Shown here piece after piece: positions 12,106 to 22,391 of a stretch of 64,000 nt of DNA. The stretch is from the NCBI GenBank assembly GCA_963678705.1, contig OY783213.1:13396451-13460450 (forward strand), given 5' to 3'. Each line of letters begins with the position of its first letter. Positions within the stretch are counted from its first letter, which is position 1. This DNA comes from Panorpa germanica (lineage: Eukaryota; Arthropoda; Insecta; Mecoptera; Panorpidae). Position numbers and translations under genes: made by a program. Under the pieces are notes generated by a model. The model was not told where the DNA came from. It worked only from the letters and a program-made list of their open reading frames with translations, and ran no database searches.

Positions 12106-12223
12106 TAACCAATCTATGGGGGGTTACTACAGTAATCGCAGCGATGTATCATGTTGTCAATCTTTTGCACGCAGTACATTTACCCCCAAAGATAACTCCA
12201 GCGGGGATGAATTAGAGTGCGGA
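12106..12223 (+). other. Candidate internal exon, product unknown
   Basis: A pyrimidine-rich tract ending in CAG (12080-12105) looks like a strong splice acceptor, and GGA|GTAAAG at 12221-12229 looks like a donor. Between them 118 bases stay open in one frame, encoding about 39 residues with a serine- and cysteine-containing, hydrophilic character (MGGYYSNRSDVSCCQSFARS...). The segment is clearly richer in G+C than its surroundings. The same frame runs on to a stop at 12293-12295, so a terminal exon is also possible. I recognise no protein family, and no partner exon is visible. Chance cannot be excluded. Confidence 0.22.
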
Positions 12224-12611
12224 GTAAAGAGAAAGGGAGAGGGGTTATTATTTCTACCCTACTTCCTTCACTCGTGCTTAGTTTTATACATTTAAGATTG
12301 AAACATTGATGCACGGTGTTGTTAATGGAGTTACCTACTTAACTGATACAAAAGGAAAATGTTTTACGTGCTTAAGTTAAACCACTTCAAACGTAACTTA
12401 AATTCAACTTAGCGTAGTTATTTCCTGGTCAGATTTTTAAAAGAGTAAAGCCTTCTGTCCATGTAGCGTCACTTCATACGCACGGTTTCGTCATTTACCG
12501 CTTGTAGTACGCTTGCAGCTAATAATAGTAATAGTAATATTATTTTAAAAATGACGGACTCGGCAGTCAATTTTATTCATATTATTGAACAATAATTATT
12601 CGGTATACTGA

Positions 12612-12773
12612 TTAAAATACTGAATCATCCTCTGATAACTCTCTTATAGCAACAAACAATCTGCGCTTAATATTCTTTTCGATGTGTTGATGAAGCCAAT
12701 ACATTCTACTCCTGATTCGTCGTCTTCTAATAAAAGCGTATGCTATAATCACATCTTCTTCATCACTTGACAT
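12612..12773 (-). pseudogene. PIF/Harbinger nuclease, N-terminal fragment
   Basis: A 53-codon minus-strand frame from the ATG at 12773 to a stop at 12612. It begins MSSDEEDVIIAYAFIRRRR, continues through a basic run and a WLHQHI segment to LFVAIRELSEDDSVF. This is the layout of the N-terminus of Harbinger-type (HARBI1-like) transposase nucleases: an acidic start, a basic and aliphatic stretch, a W..H motif, then an F..L..EL..D...F block. A full-length relative would have roughly 350-400 residues. The DDE catalytic domain is absent and the sequence after the stop is A+T-rich junk. About 250 bp upstream on the minus strand (12774-13020) is probably the element's 5' leader. The family assignment rests on motif recognition only. 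Confidence 0.6.
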
Positions 12774-13595
12774 TTTCCCAATGACGAAACGTTCTTTCTC
12801 AATCCTAAACTTCAGAGAAATGGCCCTATTTACACCTTGTATAACATTACGTAGATAGAACTGAGATAGGTCTGGCTTTATTTACAGCTTGCATGCAACC
12901 TACAAATGAAGCTGTCGTGGACAGGAATTTGAAAGTATAGTTCTACTCAGATAGAAACTAAATCTTGAATGGTTTGTGTAACTTAACACTGGAGACTTGA
13001 TTCTCTTAAGATAGTCTGGATTAAAGTCTCTCTTATACTGCAATTGACTACTTGCGACACCGACTTTCTAGATAGAGTGTTGTCCAGTTGTTTCCCATTA
13101 GTCACTTTATCATGAGATGAAGCTGCTATTTTACTAATTATCTTATTATAGCTCCATATTATATATCTATTATCTATTATTATATTATATATTATTATCT
13201 AATTATCTTATTATATATCTGTATCGTTTTGCATTCTCTCCCATCCGCTCCTAATGAAATAATAAGGCTTTTAGAATTACTATAAAATAATAAAACAACA
13301 TTCTTTAGATTAAATATTATATATTACATTACTAGTATAGTATAGTTCATGCAAGTAGCTTTAAACTTTGTTTAAATATGTACGAACTTAGGTCTTTCTT
13401 GTATTATTTGAACAAAAATATTTTCCATGAATATTTACATAAGGATAACAGTTTCTGTTTTCTGTTTTGAATGTAATTGTACGAAAAAAAATATACATTT
13501 GTTTGAAAATTCAATTTAGGTGAACTAGGTTATTACTGAAGCTAACCACAGGTCAGATTTTGTTGGTTTTACATGCATATACTCGTACATACATA

Positions 13596-14025
13596 AGAGA
13601 GTAGTTTGATAATTCAGTGACTCTTTTTTATAAGAAAAGCTCAGTAAATTCCTATTCCTTTCAAATAATAGGTTTTCTCGAGACCTTCAAAATAGGCGTT
13701 TGTTCCAGTGGTTTCTGTTTCAGTTTCTCTTTGTTAGTCCCAAATTTCTTACCGCACAGCAATTTCTTCAGGTTTGGAAACAGGAAATAGTCGCGAGGGC
13801 TAAATCTGGATAATCTGCTGGATGGGGTAGCAGTTCATAGCCCAATTTATGAATTTTTCTCGCAATCGCGTCATTCATCGCGCGGATAGATGCTTTCAAT
13901 GGCTGTTAAACACAAACCAAATGACTCAGTTTGTTCAAAAGTTGACAGGTGTCTATTAATAGATGGCAGTTGACGACAGTTGCGCGGGAAATTCAAAAAG
14001 TCACTGAAATATCGAACTACCACCG
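13596..14025 (-). mobile_element. Deleted mariner element (family 2), copy 1
   Basis: Its terminal repeats resemble GAGGGTAGTTTGATAATTCA at both ends, and TA flanks each side (13594-13595 and 14026-14027). Read on the minus strand it has a 5' leader (about 14025-13890) joined directly to the C-terminal part of a mariner transposase: KIHKLGYELLPHP, then a PDLA block and a broken DYFLFPN...KKL segment (about 13886-13690), with frameshifts and stops. The middle of the gene, with the first two catalytic acids, is missing. The copy at 22392-22912 has the same joint between leader and KIHKLGY, so both descend from one deleted, non-autonomous progenitor. Confidence 0.8.
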
Positions 14026-14070
14026 TAGTCAAAGGATTCGTAGTATAATTCTAACACCAAGAAATGTATG

Positions 14071-14100
14071 TGTATATATATATACATATATATATATATA
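14071..14100. repeat. (TA)n microsatellite
   Basis: An almost pure TA/CATA run. Confidence 0.9.
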
Positions 14101-14105
14101 CGAGT

Positions 14106-15405
14106 ATACACCAGTATATTTAATTAAATTACACTTTTATACAAGCGGAGTTATTTCATGCCATTTAATTATGTGAGAACAGCATTTTGTCGTCATATGC
14201 GACATTTAAGTATACACATCCCCTTTTATTAAATAAGTTTCTGGCACACAAATTTAATGCACAACAAAGTACTGTCATGTCGTATCATATACCATAGTAC
14301 AGTATACTCTAGTGTAGTACAAGTATACCATACTGTTATTTAGAGTTCCTAGACAACCTTTTTATACCTTAAGTATTTATTTCAAGGCTCAAGTGTTTTC
14401 CACTGCAGCATTATCACGTACAAAAACATTTAAAACATTGCATTAGAACATTTTATTGGACCATTATTGCTTTGTATGTGTGGGTTGGGTATCTATAACA
14501 AGTACTCTATATGCAGAGTACTTGCTAAACGATCCGACACAAAACAAGACAAAAACACAAACAAAATTGTAAATGTGTCGACGGAACTCTTCGAGTGAAC
14601 TTTATTTCTAAACGTTCGTTTTATAGTTCATTTTTAATCTATAATTACATTGGCAAATGCAATTACTGCAAGACTTATGTTACCGTTTATTAAGAATGAT
14701 ATAAATTGAATGTGTAAATGAAACTACATCCCACTCTGCTCCTGTCACTTCTCTATATATACTTATTAGTCTAAGATCCTACTAAGTCAAGTGGTTTTTA
14801 ATCAAAACACAATTTCTATTATATAAAGATATTTTTAATAGAGAAACATGGTTCTGCCAATTAATGAAACAGTGCTATTTCACGGTATCGCAGAATTATA
14901 CGCAACAACTTGTTTTAATCATGATTCAATGCCGAACTCTTATAATTTGAACTATAATAGCATTTATTAAACAGCATATTCAATGATTTCAAAATATTAT
15001 CATTACGTAATACATAGTAGCGTTGGGTGTACGATAGTTAAAATTAAAATAGTAGAACACCATCAGGGAATTATGCAAACAGGGGTTGAGTAAAAAGGGT
15101 GAACACTGAAACAATTTTTTAATGGAAAACCCTTGTAACTAGAGTATCATAGCTGTTATAAAAATAGCGTTATTTTTTAACAGTTATTACACTAATGCGA
15201 GAGGTTACTACTCTGAAAATCACATTTTATAATAATTAAACATATATTTTATTTTATATTAAATTCTATGAATGTTACTTGGGGGAATGTTGTCGTTGTC
15301 GTCACACGTTTGCGTGGTACTTCAACGGTTTTAGTTCAAGAAAAGGGTTTATTTTTTAATTGATATACTTGCTTATGTCTAAAATAATTTTCCCCTTAGA
15401 CCTTG
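14106..15405. other. A+T-rich, no gene recognised
   Basis: Palindrome-rich short sequences occur at 14275-14345, built of varied 'agtatac' and 'gtataccat' words. A perfect small hairpin follows at 14499-14524. Nothing looks coding. Confidence 0.45.
14499..14524. other. Perfect 9-bp hairpin
   Basis: CAAGTACTC and GAGTACTTG are separated by 8 bases. No terminator or protein-binding role can be inferred in this context. Confidence 0.5.
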
Positions 15406-15487
15406 AGGCATATCTGCAAATACAGTTTGAATATAATTATGCCGTAGATATTGTAAGGCCCAGATAAGGTTCTTTTCAGATATGCCT
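15406..15487. other. Inverted-repeat pair, 11-bp arms
   Basis: AGGCATATCTG (15406-15416) and CAGATATGCCT (15477-15487) face each other across 60 bp. A second pair of related words ('cttagttacgc' and 'ccttagttatgcc') follows at 15508-15570. This may be an old small MITE. Confidence 0.4.
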
Positions 15488-15593
15488 TATGTTCTGATGA
15501 GATAACTTAGTTACGCACCTGATTAGGAGACTGTCGGGTAAGCCCTAGTCAGATTCCTTAGTTATGCCAATGTTAACGTTTTAAATATCTCGG

Positions 15594-16258
15594 CAATGGG
15601 CTTGTGTCCCATGTCTTAATTTCTACAAAACTGTACTTTATATTGATAAAGTTGGTTACTAGAACCTCAAATGTTCAATTATTATTATTTTTATTATTTA
15701 ATTATTTTTTAATAACTCCTTATATGTTAAGAGATATTAACAATTAAAAAAGTCATTTTGTCTCTTTAATTATTAAAGGGATTCAACGTTGTACACATTC
15801 CAAGTGCATGTGACATCACAATCCTTGTGTAAGGTTACCAACCTTACAGCTCATAAATCTCTGCTGTATGTATTTATATATCAAAATATCAAATATTATT
15901 TACAGCTATTTCAAGGAACAATAAAATTCCAATATTATGTCTGCCTTAGCAGGGTTAAATAAAATAAAAACTTATTATTCTTTGACTTGACTTGATTATT
16001 TCGACTATCAACAGCTACAAAACATTACCATAGCACTGACCTACTCAACAAATAACTGACGTTAAAATGCATTTCACGTCATATAAATATGGCCGACCAT
16101 TTCTAGCGCTACAACTACAATTCAAACTTTTAATTGCTATATCTCCGTCAACATTTAGATATTTAATAAAATAGACACGCCAATACACATTTATTAACAT
16201 CAATTTCAATCGACAATTGAAAAATCGACCACTAAAAAATGAGGACACAAGCCCATTG
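15594..16258 (+). mobile_element. MITE-like element family R, copy with intact ends
   Basis: Perfect 16-bp terminal inverted repeats: CAATGGGCTTGTGTCC at 15594-15609 and its reverse complement at 16243-16258. The interior is A+T-rich with no transposase frame; the 83-codon minus-strand frame at 16045-16296 runs past the element and carries no motif. Both halves align with the interrupted copy at 5292-6416. No clear target-site duplication is visible, so the superfamily stays open. Confidence 0.7.
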
Positions 16259-16901
16259 GTATTACTAATGAAACCTTTATTTATCACGTGTTTCAATTTT
16301 TTAATTATAAGTAAATGACTCTGTAATTTAATGTTTGTTTTAAATATAATTGTTTTATTAATATTATTTTAGTCCATGTTATTTTACATACATATTATTT
16401 TTATTTCATTGTGTGCACTGTACACAACATATACATGTATGTATATACACAGTATATTCTGTGTACATGTCAGATTAATAAAAATATTTATTTTTTAACA
16501 TATTATTTGCTTCTATTTTTCCATTTAATTATTTAATGTACGTATGCTGTAATAATTAAATAATATTGGTATTGCGAGCAAATACAGACACACAAAGTTC
16601 ATAATACCTATACGTATTTTACATATAAAATCCGTAATTAAATATGACTAAGTAAATTGAGTTTTGAGTAAACATGTGAAGCGCTCGTTTTTGGGGAAAA
16701 TATTGACACAGCATTTTTGGAAGTGTCCAGCGTTTTTTTAACAAATGAATCCACAATATTGAATTTAGAAATATATGTATTTAATATTGGCTTACTCCGA
16801 CTGTAGAAATACGCAGATTATAGTTGTAGTATAGCGAACTGTACTGTATCCATTTTAGGTTTAAAAAACATGGCGGAATTAAGGTCCAAGTTTTAAAAAT
16901 A
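16259..16901. other. A+T-rich, no gene recognised
   Basis: Palindromic 'tacatgtatgtatatacac' words at 16430-16470. Nothing coding. Confidence 0.45.
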
Positions 16902-17060
16902 TCTTATTTATAATGTTCCAAGTGTATATTTATAATCTTATATTCTTATATGTTTGGTAGTGAATTTTGTATGGCAGCGCTAAAACGGCTCCGGGGAAGT
17001 TTTTGATGAATGATGAAAAACTAAGGTAAATGAATGCCTTAAAAGATATACGCAGCGATT
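16902..17060 (+). repeat. Helitron-like family H, 5' fragment
   Basis: It starts TCTTATTTATAATGTTCC after an A, matching the 5' ends at 39768 and 46266. It continues through 'tatgtttggtagtgaatttt' and 'gcgctaaaacggctcc' in the order shared by family H. It then passes into the 17010-17060 block also found at 7261. The 3' part is missing. Confidence 0.55.
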
Positions 17061-18354
17061 TAAGTGATTTCTAAAGAGCAAGGTTCAAATACATATATAG
17101 TTATGAATTTTACTACTTGTTCCAAGAGGATGCGAGACCCTGGGTGGTTTCCCTGCGTGCCACCCCGTAAGCCTCTGGACATGAGAGTATAAATCAAACA
17201 ATCCGTTTATTATTAGTTTCTGTGACGTCACATGTGATTGAAAATTCATCAATAAAAAACCAAAACCTATGACGTCGCAACAGTAGGGGGTTCTACAATG
17301 TGTGAAAAGTTGGGGAAGTGGGAAGGATGGTTTAAGAAATCTCTAACTTAATTTACCACTTTCAGAAGTAGTGCACATAGAATTTAAAATATTATTGCAT
17401 TTTATTTACATTCCGATTTGACAATTTACTATACTATATATTATTAAATTATTCGAGTGTATATTTCGTCTGGTAAAAATATAATGTAAATCGAATAGTA
17501 GAATCAGAACAAACTTTATCTGATTGTGTGGAATAGCATTTTGTTTCATCTAGATTGTACTGCCATCTATATTCAAATAACTAAATGACTGCCATAAGAG
17601 AACCTCGTAGCCTAGTCGAGTCGAGTAGAGTCAAGCCGATCAAACGAGTTCTATATCAAACCACTCGCAACTAAATTGTGATATTTCAGAACATAATAAC
17701 ACATATATTTTCTCAAGTAATATTCACTAAATTTATTAAAATGAAATTCTATTTTTACGTAAAATAAATAATATCTCTATAGCTCTTAACAGTAAATTAT
17801 GTATCGTATTTTAGTTAGAATGGATACTTTGAAAATGTTTCTACTTATTTAAATAACACTAAATCTAAACCTCATCATTTTTGAATATACATCCTTAAAC
17901 ATAAAAAGATCGAAATACGAGGGTTCAAACACCACTTAACATAGTAAAGGTTGCAATGTACCCCCCCCCCCCTCTCTCCTAGTCCCACCCCCCAATACCT
18001 TTAACGGAGAAAAAGAAGTGGAAACGATACCGAGCCCCTCCAAGATGCCAAATATATCAATGGAACTGAGAATAAAATAGTACCTCAGAGAGTTCCTGCT
18101 TAAAACACTCATATGAAGTATGTTTAGAGTCTGTTACAGATTCAAATGTAAATAAAGTTACACAAAACTAAGGGCCCTCCCTGTACCCTGTACAAAACTC
18201 AAGTTTTAAGCTAACAATTTGAACAGCGTGAATACGAAAAGATCACACACACACAGAGGCACTTTTCGTTGTAAGTTTTACATACGGATCGAAACAAATT
18301 CATTATAAATTATAAGTATAGTTCAAATTACAAGAGTTTGGCGGTCATTTATGA
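17061..18354. other. A+T-rich with G+C patches
   Basis: 'ccctgggtggtttccctgc' and 'gtgccaccccg' near 17137 form a small inverted repeat. A run of 12 C lies at 17961-17972, followed by CT- and AC-rich sequence. No gene recognised. Confidence 0.4.
17961..17972 (+). repeat. Poly-C tract
   Basis: Twelve C in a row, a very unusual composition for this region; it is likely to be length-variable. Confidence 0.9.
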
Positions 18355-18699
18355 TTAAAAGAGGTTGTAAAAGCCGTATCTAATAATCTACGATACGATG
18401 GTACACTTTATCATATTCGTTTCTATATACATAAAACTAAAGCGGTAAAAACTCCAGCTCACCTGTACAAAATTAATATTAAATCTGACGATAGATGCCA
18501 ATGTGGTGAAGAAGGAACTTTGGATCATATTATATTTGAATGCATAAATTATAGTTTAGAAAGATCAAAATTGAATAGTGATATATTAGATGTGATTAAA
18601 ATTTTTCCTGTTAATACTAAATTTTTGTTAAGTGATTCAAAATTAATTAGTGAATTATTGAAATATTCTATTTTTAATTTGATTACGAAGATATTGTAA
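18355..18699 (+). pseudogene. Non-LTR retrotransposon, C-terminal end (LINE family 1)
   Basis: An unbroken 114-codon frame without its own start. It reads ...HIRFYIHKTKAVKTPAHLYK..., then a CQCGEEGTLDHIIFEC motif, then about 55 residues ending in LITKIL and a stop at 18697-18699. The C-x-C...H....C cluster close to the end is typical of the tail that follows the reverse transcriptase (and RNase H, where present) in jockey/I/R1-type LINE ORF2 proteins. Only the last tenth or so of the protein remains, as in 5'-truncated LINE copies. Related ends lie at 32428-32653 and 36401-36560. A minus-strand SINE abuts it downstream. The exact clade cannot be read from this piece. Confidence 0.75.
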
Positions 18700-18711
18700 T
18701 ATATTTTTTTT

Positions 18712-18945
18712 TAGATTTAATTTAATTAACGTCGATTTATTATTGAAGCTCTTGGCAGTTTTCTTGATGTCACGGTGTCATATATGTGTACTGCAGTGAT
18801 GCCTAATAAGTTTTTGATTATGTATGTAAACAGTGAATTTAACTACATAAGAACCAAACTCTTGTCTGAGGATCGAACTCGAAGACACAGCAATCAGTAT
18901 CAATCCTCTATTCAACTGCTCTAATTTTTTACTAATAACGGATAT
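18712..18945 (-). repeat. SINE family A, near-complete copy
   Basis: On the minus strand the tRNA-like head has an A-box region 'agagcagttgaatagagg' and a B box 'gagttcgatcc'. Then come 'gtttggttctt', 'acatacataatc' and 'aacttattaggcat', 'acacatatatgacacc' and an A+T-rich tail. Length is about 235 bp. This is the clearest copy for defining the family. Transcription of an active copy would be by RNA polymerase III from the internal boxes. Confidence 0.7.
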
Positions 18946-19744
18946 TATGACAATTTTTGGAATATGTTATAAGTAAAGAGACATAGATACTTTTTTATTT
19001 AAAAATGTTCACCTTTCCCCTTACATACCAATAATTAAGTCGATCAGAAAACAATTCAGTTTGGTTCAAAAAATTTGACAAAATTAATGGATCTTAATAC
19101 ATTATGTAACGTAATCATATTCAGAAGCTTTAAAAAGAAGAATTAAATGCTCAAATAATATAAAAAGAACGCGTAAATCATTTCATCACTGAAATAAATA
19201 TTATTTACTTCATGAAAATTTACAAAAATCTCAAAATGTCAAGAAATTAACTTAACTGCTTTGACTTTTGTGCGATGTAATTGTCCATCAATATTATACA
19301 GATTTATTTAGTCAATTTACATAGTTTTTGACTTTATCAAGGTTCATCCGCGACCACTCAGTAATCTGCTCAATTGCGGGTTCATTAAAAAATGGATAGT
19401 TATTAGTATAATTGACATAGCGTTGCTTTTTAAATTATTATGGCTTACAAAATATTTTCTGTTGCAATGTACAATGTAGGTTCATGTTTATCGTTATTCC
19501 AATTACAATAATGAAATATTGATTAATTAATACAAAACAATCTATTTTTCTATATGTTCTTATCTATTTTAATTAATCATCAATTAATTGTATTATATGA
19601 GTATTTTTCTAATACCAACACTTACTTGTATTGATGAAAGTATCGGAAATCGATCATATCTAGGTTCTTAACGATTAAGAGGTCATTTTTGATTTATTGA
19701 CGTCTTACTTATTTTTGCTAGATCCTATTTACAAATACATATGA
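18946..19744. other. A+T-rich, no gene recognised
   Basis: Only low-complexity A+T-rich sequence. Confidence 0.5.
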
Positions 19745-19935
19745 TTTTTAGATAATACTAATCTTCAAACAATATTTTTCAATATTTCATAACATTCCAA
19801 TCTTCAGTTTATGAGTAAGAATGATTTTAGTGGCGCTACTTTGTGATGTTCAAAACAATGGAAAAATTTGGAAATGGAAATTTTTTAATGAGAAGATATA
19901 CCCTTTAAGCAAAGCATTGATTTGACAAGTGTTAT
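19745..19935 (+). pseudogene. Mariner family 1 relic, 5' region
   Basis: It aligns in order with 330-520 of the mariner copy at the window start: leader words 'aatactaatcttcaaa' and 'tttcat', then 'agtggcgctactttgt', then 'ttcaaaacaatgga' at the position of the transposase start, then a frameshifted remainder. Terminal repeats and all downstream coding sequence are unrecognisable. Confidence 0.55.
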
Positions 19936-20795
19936 TCGAATCCGGTGTTTTTTCCTATTCTCAAAATTACTGAACTTAATTACTATGCCAAATATGAGCA
20001 AGATCAGTAAACCTGTTTGTTCACAGCTGGTTGAATCAGTTCAGTAATGAACGAAGTTATTGAACAAAGATTTTGCCCGTTACTTTTTAAATATATCTCT
20101 TGCTATATATAGTTATATATAACGTTTTAGTTATACTAGGAACAGACTAGAACACAATGAACTATGCCATTGTAATGATGTTTTTGAATATATATTAAAT
20201 AAACGAAGTACGCATTTTTTTCATTACTTGGCTAGAAATTGCAATATAGCAAATTGCTACAGTTGCAATATTACCCGGAGAGTGTAATACTGTTAAAAAA
20301 TAAATACAAACATATTTTATATATATATATATATATATATACATTGTATATATATGTATATATACATACTTATGTATATTTTAAATAAATTTAAAAGAAT
20401 AATAATGTTTTCTTTGATGAAATGACGAATATAAAATGCCATAAAAAAATAAAGCCATTGTGTACATTTTTAGGGTAGAAAAAGTCCCAAGAATTTGTCT
20501 AATAAAATACTAAATCGAGCTTACTCTAATTTGCATACTTATGTTATGTAAGAGTATTTAATTTACAAAACATTCTCCGCATATAATCTGTTTAATGCAG
20601 ATATACCATATATTTTTAACCGTCGTAAAGTTATATGATTTCAAGTTTTCAGACAATGCTGCTGGTCCTATTTTTCTTTATTATTATTTTTTTTTTTATA
20701 TTAAATCTAAAGTTTATGTAACAGAAAAACAGAATCATTTAAAAGGAATAAAAGAACACTTACACGGCAATAAAAAACATAAAAAAAACACTCAC
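19936..20795. other. A+T-rich with microsatellite
   Basis: Contains the (TA)n run listed separately and otherwise low-complexity sequence. Confidence 0.5.
20319..20371. repeat. (TA)n microsatellite, interrupted
   Basis: A run of TA units broken once or twice by G and C. Confidence 0.9.
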
Positions 20796-21170
20796 CACTT
20801 TCTTCCTCCGTGATTTTAGACATTGCTTGTGGCGCCAAAAACAAGCCCGAGCCTACTACCCCTATCCACCAAAAGGAGCTCCAGTATCCCTCAAATAAGG
20901 TCATTTTATGCGACGCCTGTTCAAAATTTACTATACAAACGAGAAACGGGGGACGTCTTTGTTCTAAAAAACTGACGCGTCAAGCTCTAACTATGATAGG
21001 GTGTTGGTGTTTTGTTAGGAGATAAAACACCCCTTATCCACTTTATTCACTGTGTCCACACCATGCAAAAGACAACGACAGCGTCAAGCTGTTTAAACGA
21101 CTGCCTAAGATGGTGATCTGGGTTGTGGACGGCTTGCAAACAATATAACACCCGGCTTTAACGGTTTTAA
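20796..21170. other. Unidentified protein-like patch, strand unresolved
   Basis: A 370-bp island clearly richer in G+C than its surroundings, with long open frames on both strands. Plus strand: after the acceptor-like CTTTCTTCCTCCGTGATTTTAG (ends 20819) a frame reads IACGAKNKPEPTTPIHQ...ILCDACSKFTIQTRNGGRLC... to a stop at 21023, then stays open to about 21148 (HAKDNDSVKLFKRLPKMVIW). Minus strand: 20963-20796 is open for 56 codons between TTTTTTAG and GTG|GTGAGT, both good splice signals, and is tryptophan-rich (LFEGYWSSFWWIGVVGSGLF). I recognise neither protein. A host exon, a domesticated gene piece or a decayed element are all possible. Confidence 0.3.
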
Positions 21171-21699
21171 GCAAATCTAAGCTAAGCTTGTATGTTTAAC
21201 GTTAATATTGTCACAAGCTAATATTTAATGAAAATAGATTTATACATCACTGTTACATCTTTAATTTTTACTAGTAACATAAAACAGTTTCCGTTATGCA
21301 CTTGTAACAATCCAATTATCACTAGACGCCTGAACCCATCTGTCTATTTCCATTTACAATTCTATATTTTTCAAACATTTTCTAGTTTTTTTAATGCAAT
21401 TAGATTCGTTCTATATAATTATCTACTGATAACAATAATATATAACTTTCAATGGAAAACTTTTCTCTTAATTTTCTTTCACTATATAACTTTTCAATTA
21501 GCACTTCACAAAAACACCTATAATGTCAAAGTCCTAATTTATTTTTAATTTAATTATTTTTACATTTATTAATTATGTTATCAACACTTAAATATATATT
21601 AATAATCATTAATATAATATAAAAAAACATCCCATGTATACACAATTGAACTATCTACAAATATTTATCGTAATCTTAAAGACGGTATCAAGATCCCAA
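21171..21699. other. A+T-rich, no gene recognised
   Basis: The 106-codon frame at 21228-21548 is a phenylalanine/isoleucine/tyrosine-rich translation of A+T-rich sequence and is probably chance. Confidence 0.45.
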
Positions 21700-22060
21700 T
21701 GAATCTCGAGGTGCACTTTCGGTAATAAACCGTTAACTGCTACAAAACATTTAAATTTAATTTTACGGGCTTTCTTTACCGCTTGTAACAATATTCTACG
21801 AGATTTACGTCTCTCTATATCCGTCTATAACGGACGTAGCGCGTACAATGCTACGGTTCTGAAAGCTACGAAGGTTTTCCCCCACCTTTGTTGTAGATGT
21901 TGAGGAATGTTATACGCAGGCGTTGATCCCGCAAGACCTGCGTATGACGTACTACTATGTATGTTGAGATATATTCAAATATAGAAGAAGATAAACCGAA
22001 ATAGCTGACGTCACTATAAGCGTAATATACCCGTTCATCGTACCCTATACTGGTAAGCAT
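21700..22060 (-). other. Possible coding relic, unidentified
   Basis: On the minus strand overlapping open frames read VLRDQRLRITFLNIYNKGGG and, further on, DIERRKSRRILLQAVKKARK with one stop between. The basic, helix-like composition looks protein-like and the G+C content is raised. No family is recognised. A 9-bp inverted repeat (ATACGCAGG at 21911, CCTGCGTAT near 21940) lies inside. Confidence 0.2.
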
Positions 22061-22077
22061 ATTAAACCAATATGATT

Positions 22078-22150
22078 GACTACTCAGCGGTTAAGGTGTT
22101 AGGGAAACAGTTGCTGGAGGTAGAATACAGATGTGATGATTAATTGAAAT
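22078..22150 (+). repeat. tRNA-like SINE head, degraded
   Basis: 'tactcagcggttaaggtgtt' resembles a tRNA A-box half, and 'ggaggtagaatacag' sits where a B box (ggttcgaatcc) would be. No cloverleaf can be closed, so a SINE remnant is more likely than a tRNA gene. Confidence 0.4.
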
Positions 22151-22391
22151 TTTATCTTGAAATTAGTTTGCAATAAAAATACTAATACATAGACCAGTCA
22201 AACAACTCAGAAGTGTGTCTCTAAATTACTTAAGTTTGCCTGGTTATGTTTTTTTAATATTTCCTTATCATTATGGAATGTAAATGAATCCTCCTTTAAA
22301 ACGACTTTCAGCAGTTAAATTTTGCGGTGATTTTCTCTACAACAAGACCTTATATATGACAGCATACAGGCTTTTAATAAGACTGGTTTTT

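Noticed and set aside
21228-21548. 106-codon open frame
   Set aside because: Composition follows the A+T-rich DNA (Phe, Ile, Tyr, Asn, Leu); no motif, no start context, no conservation evidence.
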